Below are positions 38,105 to 49,689 of a DNA stretch of 64,000 nucleotides, piece after piece (positions within the stretch are counted from its first letter, which is position 1; each line of letters begins with the position of its first letter). This stretch comes from Ciona savignyi (taxonomy: Eukaryota; Chordata; Ascidiacea; Phlebobranchia; Cionidae): the NCBI GenBank assembly GCA_000149265.1, contig CH003266.1, positions 295,822 through 359,821 of the forward strand, given 5' to 3'. A program made the translations under genes and the position numbers. The notes under the pieces are model-generated. The model made no database searches. It was not told the DNA's origin and saw nothing but the letters and a program-made list of their open reading frames with translations.

Positions 38105-38464
38105 CTGATGCTCGCGAACCACCGATCCAGTAACCGACTAACCATGGATCCCCCCACGCCTTTCAATCAATCGATGAATCCAAGTTCGGTTTAATTGCAT
38201 TCTGCAACTGACTGTCTCTGATAATAACCAATTCACCGAGTAATGATTGACAGTGTGTTCGAGCTGCATCAAATGTTTTTATCGATGCGACGAAGGTTAA
38301 CTGACTTCCATTGTAGACAAAACCTTAAACAATTAGTGTAACAAGGTGAATAATAAACCAACATTTTTTTTGATTTATTTTCCTTCATAACTTACTTTGA
38401 CTTTTAGCTCGTTGAAAATTGTATAAAATAAATACGACTATTGCTGTAAAAGGTTTCCTTCCAT
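38105..38464 (-). pseudogene. Lectin receptor copy G, 5' fragment
   Basis: Only two exons survive: signal peptide 38464-38396 (69 bp, one G lost straight after the ATG, which destroys the reading frame) and the first exon of lectin domain 1 at 38323-38105 (219 bp). A SINE at about 37960-38045 and a damaged piece of the second lectin exon (about 37857-37905, with WW changed by substitution and the exon ending early) follow, before the sequence runs into the inverted 3' region of copy D. Tail-to-tail remnant of the duplication that also made F. Confidence 0.78.
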
Positions 38465-40491
38465 TTTTTATTAAGTCTTCTGCATGTAATATACTACACT
38501 GCTCAACCGAGCTATGTAACTTCCGTGTTATTTGCATTTATTTATTGAGTTAATAATAGCGTAAGTAGCACATGAATGTGTATGCTTTTGTATTACGTAC
38601 AATATCCCACAATGTGCGGCTACAAATTTGAAAACAGCCAAGGAAGGCCGCAAATCAAATATTGGATCATTTTTAACAGCGCTTGCCTTTAAACCCAAGA
38701 CCTCCGGAAGAAAGAGTAACGTTTGTTGTTTGTATACGAATTGGTTGCGCTTACCAGTCGCACGTATATTAGCTTTTCTGTGATATTTTGACGGACACTT
38801 TTAAATATAACCGTTTAAAAGGACAACAATGATTCCTTACACCCGAGTGTAAAGTGGTGGTAAAAAGTAAATCTTAAAATAGAATACCATTAGACAAGAA
38901 AATGTTAAAAACGTCAGAATTTCATGACTTTATAACAAATAGAAATATCCAACCGCTTATTTCGTTTTACGTCGTAAATATGTTCTGTACAAAATAAATG
39001 ATATTATTAACTAACACTGACGTAGAGATTTCTCAAAGCTTTATACCAATGACATATTAAATCGTAAATGACATCACACAAACTGCCTTGTGATGTCATC
39101 AAGTATTGATCTTGTGACGTGGAAGGGTGCGAAGAATAAGCTTGCAAACCCTGCAAGTGAGTCAGCGCGTTTGTTATTATGACGTCATAAGAGTGTGCGT
39201 GACGTGCCTAGCAGTCATGCTTTTTCCTCTCACGGTAGAAGATATCAGTCACAACCAATGTGTTGTTTTCCAAAGTGTCATGCGCTTTAATCAACCGTGG
39301 CAAGTTAGTAAAGAAAATTTATTTGTTGACGTAACGATTCGGACTGATAACTAAGTGGAAGCGCGTCGGACTGTGAACCGAGAGGTTCCGGTTTCGAAAC
39401 CAGCCATTTAAAAGCCGACTGCGTTCTGAGGCAAAATACTTGATGGTTATTGTACGAAATCATCACATTGTGAATTCTCTATAACTATGGCGATGTCCAC
39501 ATCGTATTTAATACACTGTAATGGCTGCAATGATTCTACGACGATTTATTGTTGAGCCCTGTTCTGGTATATGACCCTCGTTCAATACATTTTGTGACTA
39601 TTATAGAACAACTGAAATTAAACATTAAAAAATCGCTCTGCAATCTAAATCCTAATACCCGAAGTGTTATACATTCATCAACTACCAATTCTGCTTGAAT
39701 TCAATGCCGATTTTTGTTGCTGCAATAGGTTGGTCGCTTCACCCATCTCTGTCGCAGAGATTCAAGGTCGCAATGAAATTCTAAATATGGCTTTTAGGTC
39801 CAACTGTTACGAATTGACCTTTGACTAATATACGATTCTGGTAATGGTTTGAAAAAAATATACTGAGGAGAAAAAATATTTTTCCTCAAAGCAAATAATC
39901 GTTTTGGTTCAGAATTAACATTTCAACATAATTTTTCTCGGTGTCGTTTAGTTTTAAACGTTCAGTAATGGGTTAAATAAGTTTAAATAGATAGAATTTC
40001 AGAAACACTTAAATAGTAGAAGTTTTGGGAATTACCTCTTAACTTTTTATTACAATTCCAATTTAGGTACATAAAGATCATGTTAGCTAACATCCCTGAA
40101 ATTTATAACACAAATGTTTAATTTTGGTCTGTCAACTAAACGATATAAGTTATGTCGGACAATATTTTAATTTTTGGGTGAAAATTCCCCTGGAGAATAC
40201 ATATCAAATAAATAAGAAAGCGTTTTAATCTTGTAGAACAGTTTTCTGTGATTTTTAACTAAATCAAACAAGTCATTCTGGTTTTAATGTTCATTAAAAC
40301 AATTTAATGGCGGTGTAAAAAAACAAAAATTACAACTGACGAATATATTTTATTAGGAATTTATACAATAAACGGAAATATCAAACTACTAGGGCAGAAA
40401 TGTTTAATATATTTAATAGTAGGGCTTTTCCATTAGATTTAGTTTCTAGTGGCGAGGTTTTCGTCTTCTACAACTGGTGGACTTTGTATTT
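38105..40491. repeat. Right arm of the inverted repeat
   Basis: Reverse-complement counterpart of 31935-34273, about 3.8 kb away across copy D. Besides the G and E exons it carries the same intergenic DNA, a TGACGTCA octamer at 39180-39187 and a tRNA-like SINE head at about 39345-39410. No independent gene is seen in 38.47-40.43 kb. Confidence 0.8.
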
Positions 40492-43400
40492 CTGTGAAGA
40501 ACAATAGTTTATAGGTTTAGAAAACGTTTATTAAACCTTATTCGGTATTTACAGTTGATGATACTAAACAACAAATCTAATCCCAGCCACACCAGGTTAT
40601 AATTGTCAAACTTTAAAAAATAGAATTCGTATTACAAAAAATTAATGTTCAGTTAGGGACAATTACTCTACTATAACCAAGGAATGTTTGTGCTTTGTTT
40701 ACCTTCATAAACGGATTTTGGATCCGGATTAAATTGGACAGCAGGAACTTCTGTGATTGCTCTTCCACCTTTGCTGTGTAAGTTAATACAGATGTTACCC
40801 TGACTACAACTTATTTGATGGTAAAAATATTAAATGAAACACGGTTTTAGACCAGCAAACGAAAAAAAGGGTTTAGGAATAGGCACCTTTTTGCTCTTTC
40901 AGATGAAAAATAATAATATCTCTACAGTAGTTAATACAAATTAGTAAATACTCATACTAAAGCAGGGGTTCTTAAACTGGGGGGCGCGCCCCCCTTGGGG
41001 GCGTGGAAGCTTTTCAAGGGGGGCGCGAGCATGACAGTGACATATTGCAGGGTTCGAATTAACGATTTTGAAACGATTCGCGAAATGCGTGGGATACGAG
41101 AAAATCGTTTTCGCGCTTAGCTATGTTAAATTAAGCAAACAATACCGTTATTAAGTAGTAATGATAAACTACTATAAACGTGTCGTGAGTTAATGCGTGT
41201 AGGATAGGACAAATATCGACGAAACGAAGCCTTTGAAACGAGTAATCTTACTTGTTAAAACACCATATAACCTTACTATAAAGGGGTGTGTCGCATCTCC
41301 GCCAGTCATAAATAAAGAAATCGTGGTATATTAACGCATAATGGCTATTGTTGCGTTGTGATAGAAATGCTTAGTATGCGTCAATAATGCAAAGTAAAAG
41401 CAAGGTAAATAAATGTAATAGTAATTCCATTGTTAAATGTTATGTTGAAGGCAAAATATGTTATATTATATTGTGTTGATGATTAATTATTAAAAGTGCG
41501 CGAAATCAGTAACGGTAATTTATATTTTCGCGATTTTGTTAAATTTTGTAATTCGCGAACTTTAAAAAACGGTTCGCGAACCCTTGCATCCTTTACACTA
41601 AGCAGGGTAATGGCAAATAAATTATTGCTCTATTTTTCGTAAATTTGATTTTTAAGTAGGTGAGGCGTGAGCATGAATCACAAATCTCAAGGGGGGCGCG
41701 ACTGAAAAAGTTTAAGAACCACTGTACTAAAGTAGTAGAACAAACCTTCGCTTTATGATGCAAATCACTGCAACCACCATTCCTATAAGAATGACGCATA
41801 TTGGCGGGATAATGTACTCCAAGTGTTTTGTTCCTGTTGTAATTTAAGAGTGGGTTAGTAGATATAAAGGTGGAACATCACCATTAATAATATTTGACAC
41901 ATTAAGAAACTTTTGTAACTTTAGTTGTGGGAATTACCGGATGTTTATATGTATCATAATACTATCTATCATCAAATCTATCATAATAATATCATCATAC
42001 ATTATTTACTTGGCACGCATTTAATTGAAAAATCACAAACTAATCTGTGGTACCAGATAATGGAGATATTTCGCACTTGGATCCACTAAAGTTGTGCTGG
42101 CAAGTGCAGTGAAAGTGGCAGCCGCTTTCGGTACAAAGTCCACCGTTGGCACATGGAGAAGATGCACACAAACTTGTCCCATTGACTAAAACACAATGAT
42201 TTGGTTAGATTACGTCCTTACATAGATTGACTGTGAGTTACAAAGCTTACCGCGTCTCTCACAAGCATATCCGATCATCGTAGAACATTTTTTAATAAAC
42301 CAACTTCCATTTCGAGCTAAAGATAAACAACCAGCACTATTTTGCACGGATTGGTCGACCAAGTTATTGTAACCATCAATAATGCTACCATCTAACCATA
42401 GCCAAGTTGAGTTAGTTGGTTTTCCTCCCAGCCATATCGGTTCATTGCTTAGCCAAAGCTGATTGATAAGGTTGAAAATGATTTGCGTCTCTTTAGATTT
42501 TATGATAGCAAGCGATGCTTGCAGAGAGTTGCATTCCGTCTTGGCCGCTTGAAACGATGTAAATTGCGATGGAATTTTGTTGATGTAAAGTTCGCAGCCG
42601 TTTTTGAACAATTGAAATCGAGCTGGTTAAAATTAAATAGTAAATTTAACTTAAACACGATTTAACTCCTGATTTGTAGCATTAGGGCGACATAAGTACA
42701 ATTCAAGACTAAGCTTGATGATAGACTATACAAACTAACACACACATCATTACTTATATCAGTTTATTTTAATCAAACACTACGAATCAATTTATTCTGT
42801 CCCGATTGAAATATTTCCACCGAACCCTAATTCACATTGACACTTATAATCGACTACAATGAACACTGTTATCTGTACACACTTTTAAGCATCTTGAACT
42901 ATACGTACTTTTAATGAACTATTCTTACCTTGAGTGCAATTTCTTCCAGCAAACCCAAGATCACAGAGACACTTATAATCGCCCACTCTCCGACTACAAC
43001 CGCCACCATTTCCACATGGGTTTGGAGTGCATAAATCTAAAACAATAAAAAAAAATGATATGATCCGATTTATTAATAACTCTTACATACAACAACAGTA
43101 AATAAAGAAAAGAACTTATCTATTTCATTTTTCTACCTTAATTGGAACATTTGTTATGTACCAGATTTTAAATACTTTAATTGGTTCTAGCCTCTCATAA
43201 CACAAACTGTACTCTACAAACCTGTTTCACAGTTTCGTCCCATGTAGCCTGGCGAACAAGAGCAACTGTAGTTCAGTGGTAATCTGTTACATGTCCCTTC
43301 ATTTTGGCAGGTTGTTAGCAGACATAGATCTGTTATAGGTATACCGTTAATTAAAGTAAGTTGAAAGGATACAATTCGCATGTTTATCCCCTGGTCGAAT

Positions 43401-45319
43401 GGTTAAATTGAGTTGTAGCATTGGCCTAGGATGCTTAACCGTAGGTTTATTATTTTAATGTGGCATTTAAAATAAAGTTGTAATTCTAAAACAAATGATT
43501 GTGCATATACTATACACACCTGTTTCACAGTTTCGTCCTATGTAACCAGGCAAACAGGAACAGCTGTAGTCCAGTGGTAATCTGTTGCACGTCCCTCCAT
43601 TTCGGCAAGTTGTTGGCAGACATAGATCTATTGAAGATGTACATTGTCAAACTACTGTTGCACACTTGAGGTGGGGCATAACTAATCAATAGACCTCTAT
43701 GCGAAACCACATCTGCCGAGTTGTTCTCTCTTAGATATGGTATTTAAACGAGTATTTTAATGGGTAACAATGGTGGCGATTCCTCATTTCTTTTGTGAAA
43801 GTAGTATGTGCTAGTCTTGGCGCTTGCTTTCTTATTTCGTCGTGTAATTTTGTATAAGGGAAGCAAAACTTCGTCAAAATAAATGACGTCCATTTTCAAG
43901 CTGTTTTAATTCGTTACTGCTTGCAGAAACAAGCAATACAAAATGTGTAGGCCTATAGCATATGGTGATTTTGGTTAGGGAACCTACTAGTACATATATA
44001 CACATATAGGTTACAATCATAATCTGTTTTACAAGTGGTGGTGATTGATATGTAGTTGTTGCTCTTTAGTTGACTGTGATTGTTGCGTTAGCTAAACCCG
44101 GACTAAAACTTATACGGTACACACCTGTTTCACAGTTTCTTCCACTGTAACCAGGCAAACAGGAACAGCTGTAGTCCAGTGGTAATCTGTTGCACTTCCC
44201 TCCATTTTGGCAGGTTGTTGGTAGACATAGATCTGTTAGTTATGCATTGTTATTTAGTTTATGTCTTGATTTGAAATTTCCCAATAAAATTGTAATTTAA
44301 GACTTTTTATTTTTTTAAATCTTAATAATACCTAGCAGGTTCATGAGCAAAAAATGGTCTGTTATTTTCATAAAGCTAGATGACGAGCTTACAACACGTA
44401 CCTCTTTGGCAAATAAAATACTTCGTACGGGTGCATGTGTCATCCGTCCAACCACCTTTGATGTTTAATAAAGTAGTGATAGAGTCGTACGGAGTCAACG
44501 CTGCACATGCCCTTTCTGAAGCAAGATGATTCGGTTCAACACCAATCCAGTATTGGTAAGCATCAGTGGCACCTGCCGGAGGTAATCGTGTTCCATCCCA
44601 CCATTTCCACTCGGTTTCTCCTGAAAACAAAGGCATTAGCACTCAGTTAAAGTAACAAAATGGAAAGGCAATAGTCTTTCAGATCATTGTGGTAGTCTGG
44701 CTTCGCATCATTGTGTTAAATGGTAAGTTTTGTCAAAGCTGCAGGTGGGTAGATGGGGTAAAGAAAAAGCCCCATAAAACTACGACAGATAAAGCCAGCC
44801 GGCCAGGTAATTAACTTTTTTTATATCGTTAAAGGCTGCTGTTTAAATTACAACTAATAATAACATGGCACAATTTGATTTATATTCATATAAAAAGAAT
44901 GTGCACAGCTTTAAATTAGTCTTATAGTAAGAAAAGAAATTGCAAAGATCAACTCGTGTTTACCTGATGCTCGCGAACCACCGATCCAGTAACCGACCAA
45001 CCATGGATCTCCCCACGCCTTCCAAATAATCGATGAATCCAAGTTCGGTTTAATTGCATTCTGCAACTGACTGTCTCTGATAATAACCAAATCACCGAGT
45101 AATGATTGGCAGTGTGTTCGAGCTGCATCAAATGTTTTCCTCGATGTGACGAAGGTTAACTGACTTCCATTGTAGACAATACCTTAAACAATTAAATGCA
45201 TAATGTGAATAGTAAACACAAATTTATTTGATTTTTTTACATCACTTACTTTGGCTCTTAGCTTGTTGGAAAATGCACAAAATAAATACTACGATTGCTA
45301 TAATAGGCTGACCTCCCAT
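40439..45319 (-). CDS. Lectin-EGF(4)-lectin-EGF transmembrane receptor, copy E
   Basis: Minus-strand exons: 45319-45250 signal peptide; 45182-44964 and 44620-44402 lectin domain 1; EGF modules 44232-44125, 43627-43520, 43329-43222 and 43036-42929 (the last the divergent CTPNPCGNGGGC type); 42622-42251 lectin domain 2; 42185-42054 EGF; 41833-41746 membrane helix; 40773-40703 and 40491-40439 tail. All open, 551 residues, the longest member here. Lectin domain 1 has WIGVEPN, GGWTDDTC and YFICQ; EGF 3 has Glu in the usual NGG turn (QNEGTC). The proximal tail motif SVYEEI is intact, but the distal tyrosine is Asp (VVEDENL), so the ITAM-like pair is lost. The membrane exon starts one codon later than in B because the acceptor differs. 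A non-autonomous hAT element sits in the intron between helix and tail. Poly(A) signal (reverse) at 40349-40354. Probably expressed as a single-pass receptor; signalling output inferred to differ from B and C. Confidence 0.88.
40963..41724. mobile_element. Non-autonomous hAT-type DNA transposon
   Basis: Imperfect terminal inverted repeats CAGGGGTTCTTAAACT and AGTTTAAGAACCACTG, with an exact 8-base target duplication TACTAAAG (40955-40962 and 41725-41732). This is the hAT signature. Subterminal GGGGGCGCG blocks occur at both ends. At 762 bp it has no transposase ORF. It lies in the intron between membrane and tail exons of copy E. Confidence 0.9.
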
Positions 45320-45989
45320 TTTCAAAATCTTCTGCATTTAATTCCCTGCACTGCCTAGCAAAGCTATTCGACTTCCATGATATTTTAAGCCCATGTTGTT
45401 TCCTGAGTTAATAATAGCATTAGAACTGCATGACTGTATGCCTTTATGTGATGTACACTAACCCACAATTTCCGGCTACAAACACTAATACAACCAAGGA
45501 ATGCTGCAAATAAAATACTGGATTGTTTTTTTACGGCGCATGTCTTCGAACACACGACCTCCAGAAGAAAATGCTATGTTTGTTATTTGTATACGAATCT
45601 ACTGCGCTCACCGGTCGGTTGTTTGTATATTAGCCTCTCTGTGACAATTTGTCGAACACTTTATAAAAAGGCTCAGAAGTTCAAACTTTTTTAAAGTGTT
45701 ATGTGTTTAATCACCTGTGACGAGTTTGTGACGTAATTTGATTTGAGACGTAAGAATTCAGCAAAATGGCGGCGTCGGACTGTAGACTCAAAGCTGCCGG
45801 TTTCAAAACCAACCGTTAGATAGCCAACCGCGTTCTGAGCCGAAGTACTTGACGGACGTTGCTCAAAAAAAAGGAATAAAATACCTAGGGAAATACCCTA
45901 AAATTTATGTTTTTTTCCTAAATCATGATTGTGACAGGCATGCCATATCGCCCCGACACTCTAACAAGGAGTCGTCAAGTTGGATTAAA

Positions 45990-46450
45990 TGTTTACAAAT
46001 TGTTAGAAAACATGACCCAGATATGTAAAAACGGAAATTTATATACTAAACCTTCATTCTTCGCTCTTCGAAATTCCAACGGCGAATCTTGAACTTTTCC
46101 TGCAAGATTTTGGTGGCAACTTTTTTCTCTTGATACTATCGGTTTCCGTCGAGGTCTTGGTGTAATCGGAGGATTTCGCTCAACAAAAGAACGCTTGTTG
46201 TCAGACCGAAAAGATGCTTCGGGCGGTTTCTTCTTAAAATCAAGCTTGGGTCGCACACTGTTCATTTCGAAAAAGTTGCGTGTTCAAATCACGTCGGGCT
46301 CAACAATATAGCCTAGCACCCCCGCTTTCTTGATTATCTTGGTCGCGCGTTGCGGTTGTTTGGCTGCTGCTGGTTGCTTGGCCAAAAGTTCACCTTAGTC
46401 TGTTTTCTCATTGCAATGGTGGGTGACTGACACTGATTTCTGATAATGTC
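45990..46450. repeat. Dispersed repeat, inverted partner of 8.64-9.10 kb
   Basis: A minus-strand ORF at 46265-45993 (90 codons, basic, proline-rich, SFVERNPPITPRPRRKP) lies in it. No start context or splice structure supports a gene. The two copies bracket the receptor cluster in opposite orientations. The rest of 45.32-47.6 kb holds SINE-like DNA (45770-45870) and a repeat at about 47030-47280 also found near 10.04, 13.03 and 18.55 kb. Confidence 0.5.
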
Positions 46451-47659
46451 TACATTCATGGATCGCATTGTAACTTCTTATTTTTATTCGGCATTTGTTC
46501 GGCATTATTTGTTTGTTTTTTATAAAATCACGACAAAATATACCAAATAAACTAGAGAGTGTCAACCACGTGTTTAACCACCACTATTTGTAAAACACCT
46601 GTTGTATGCCATATATTCCTGCTACAGGGTCCCTTGTAACCACAACTTGTATTTTATACATTGAATATATAGTTTGTTTCTGCAAGCTTAAACGCATGGG
46701 TCCCATAGTTATCAAACCAAATTTCTTTTTCATGTAAAGGTAAAAAAATAAACGTCTTAAATTTACGAATATTTCACCACAAATGTTTTAAATTAAAGCT
46801 TCCTTGTTAGCGCTGTATTTAAATGAAGCTAAATTCCCAAAACAGCCCGATTTAGTTTTTCGTGGTTTCAGGGAATTACTGGGTTTAGTAGATAAGTTTC
46901 TACTGGGTTTATTACGTAAGTTTCTGTTTTTACATATGTGGGTTATGTTATCTAACAATTCTTAATGTTTTAATCTGATTTGTCGATCTCCTTGTCTGAT
47001 TTGTCAATCTCCTTGTTGGAGATGTCAGTACGATATGGCATACCTGTTACAATCATAATTCAGGAACATATCTTCGTTTTTAAAGGAATGACCCTAATAA
47101 ATGTTTTCTTTCTTTTAATTGGAACAGAGTGTTTAATGGTCTAACATTTTACCAAATCTGATTTAAATTGGAGCTGCCGTTCAAGCAATATGCGCAAAAA
47201 AGCTAATTTTTTAGAAAAAATACCACTTTGGTTTTTAACGTCTCAGGGGAATTCCCCTGGATTTATTATCCAAAATTTTCACCCGATCCGCCAATTTTTC
47301 ATCGCTTGTAGCCGCATAAAAATGGGACAGATCGTCGCTTGTAGCGGGACTGTCATATGCGATTTATCTGCTGGCAGATGGCAAATCCCGATTGAAGCGG
47401 CAGATCCTATGCTTGCTGTATCTGCTGGGATTACGCCCTCCAGCGTATGAACGCAACGAAGCGTTTCACGATTTACTGTTGTTTTCAGGTTTTGGTAACT
47501 GGGTTCTAGTTAGACTTAAAATTCTCTGTGATGACGATTTGTGTATAACATTGTGGCAGGGATAGGTGACTTGTGCAGACTTAATACAGATAGTAGCAGG
47601 TAGCACTGAGCAGTCTTATGTCAACAAAGCTTACAGTAGAAGTACCGGTATGTAGTAGG

Positions 47660-48835
47660 AAGGCTAGGCGACATAGTGGGTGTTGGTTGCCCGGGCCCTG
47701 GGTGGCGGTTGCCTGGGTGGTGGTTGTTGCCCTGGTGGTGGTTGCTTGTGGTGGTTGCTTGGGGTGGTTGCTTGGGTGGTGGTTGCCCGGGTGGTGGTTG
47801 CCCGGGTGGTGGTTGCCCGGATGGTAGTTGCCCTGGTGGTGGGGTGATTGTTGCTTGGGGGTGGTTGTTGCCTGAGTGGTGGTTGCCTGGGTGGTGGTTG
47901 CCCTGGTGGTGGTTGCCCTGGTGGTGGTTGCCTGGGTGGTGGTTGCCCGGATGGTAGTTGCCCTGGTGGTGGGGTGATTGTTGCTTGGGGTGGTTGTTGT
48001 CTGGGTGGTTGTTGCCTGGGTGGTGGTTACCTGGGTGGTGGTTGCCCGAGTGGTGGTTGCACGACTGGGTTTGCCCCAGTGGTGGTCAACCAGGTGGTGT
48101 TTGCCCGGGTGATTGTTGCTTGGGGTGGTTGTTGCCTGGGTGGTGGTTGCCTGGGTGGTGGTTGCCCGAGTGGTGGTTGCACGACTGGGTTTGCCCCAGT
48201 GGTGGTCAACCAGGTGGTGTTTGCCCGGGTGGTGGTTGCCCAGGTGGTGGGGTGATGGTTGCTTCGGGTGGTTGTTGCCTGGGTGGTGGTGGTTGCCTGG
48301 ATGGTGGTTGCCTGGGTGGTGGTTGCTTCGGTGGTGGTTGCCTGGGTGGTGGTTGCCCGGGTGGTGGTTGCCCGGGTGGTGGCTGCCCTGGTGGTGGGGT
48401 GATGGTTGCTTGGGTGGTTGTTGCATAAGTGGTGGGGTGATGGTTGCTTGGGTGGTTGTTGCCCTGGTGAGTGGGGTGATGGTTGCTTGGGTGGTTGTTG
48501 TCTGGGTGGTGGTTGCTTGGGTGGTTGCTTGGGGTGGTTGTTGCCTGGGTGGTGGTTGCTTGGGGATGGTTGTTGCCTGGGTGGTGGTTGCCCGGGTGGT
48601 GGGGTGATGGTTGCTTGGGGTGGTTGTTGTCTGGGTGGTGGTTGCATGGGTGGTGGTTGCCTAGGTGGTGGTTGCTTGGGGTGGTTGTTGCCTTGGTGGT
48701 GGTTGCTTGGGGTGGTTGTTGCCTGGGTGGTGGTTGCTTGGAGTGGTGGTTACTTGGGTGGTGGTTGCTTGGAGTGGTTGCCCGGGTGGTGGTTGATAGG
48801 GGTAGTGTTTGCCTGAGCGGTGATTGCACAGGGTG
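47660..48835. repeat. G-rich minisatellite
   Basis: Degenerate repeats of roughly 15 bp, GGTGGTTGCCTGGGT and GGTGGTTGCCCGGGT, with GGTGGGGTGATGGTTGCTTG variants and a 99-base block present twice (about 48035-48225). The plus strand is G-rich and the minus strand gives long His/Pro/Asn/Thr/Gln ORFs in several frames. No codon-level constraint seen. Lies just outside the Foldback-like element. Confidence 0.9.
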
Positions 48836-49689
48836 GTAGGATAAAATGTTTAAGTTGTTTTAAGGAGCGCTATCATACGGGCTATCGTCAGTATCTGGGT
48901 GGGGGGCTGTACGCTGTATTTGTGGTATTAATTGGGGTTCACGCCATATGCTATGTATTATTGTGACAGCGGGGTATTATAGTTTAATTGTCACTCAGGT
49001 TGTTGATTTCTTAATAATATATATTTAAAAAGTACTTGTATTAGCTAAAATCCTCAAATAAAGCATGCCTAATAAAATCCATTACAGATGTGTATTATTT
49101 GGTTAATATTTCAGCTTAATTAAATGATCGTTGCATATTGGGTATTTATGTAAGTTCTGTTTTATATACGGTATCGGTACTTTAAAACTTATACAAAGAT
49201 GGGATCACCCGATTCGTTACGGATTAGCCCATAGTATGGGACATGGTTTGGTATGATTAGCGCATAGTATGCAGCCATGGTCGTATTTTCATACCACATG
49301 GTACGGCGATTAAGCATATTATGGTTGATCGCCATATTTTGTAAAATCATCGCAATGGTTACGCATGACTTATTTTCAGATTAAACAGTGTGTGGTAGCG
49401 TACGTTGGTGTTGGTGTAGCCTGAAAAGCTTCGGAGGATTAGTTAGAATTCCATTTTAGCATGTTTAATTGGGCAGTTACCGTTATTTTAGTGTGGTACA
49501 TATTAAACTACCAAAACTACAGGTATTAGTAAAATGTTAAGCGACCGGTTAAGGTTGCCGGCTAATACTGTGGCCGAAGATGTCTGTGACAACATCGTGG
49601 AAGTCGTTTGCTGCTACTAGGTAAGATTGTGTGCTGACATTATAGCATCACTAGGCTAGTTTTGTGTAGACACTAAACTGAGTGTTGTA

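Noticed and set aside
47581..48829. His/Pro/Asn- and Thr-rich ORFs (up to 281 codons) and Gly/Trp/Cys-rich plus-strand ORFs
   Set aside because: Low-complexity readings of the G-rich minisatellite in many frames, with no evidence of selection on one frame.
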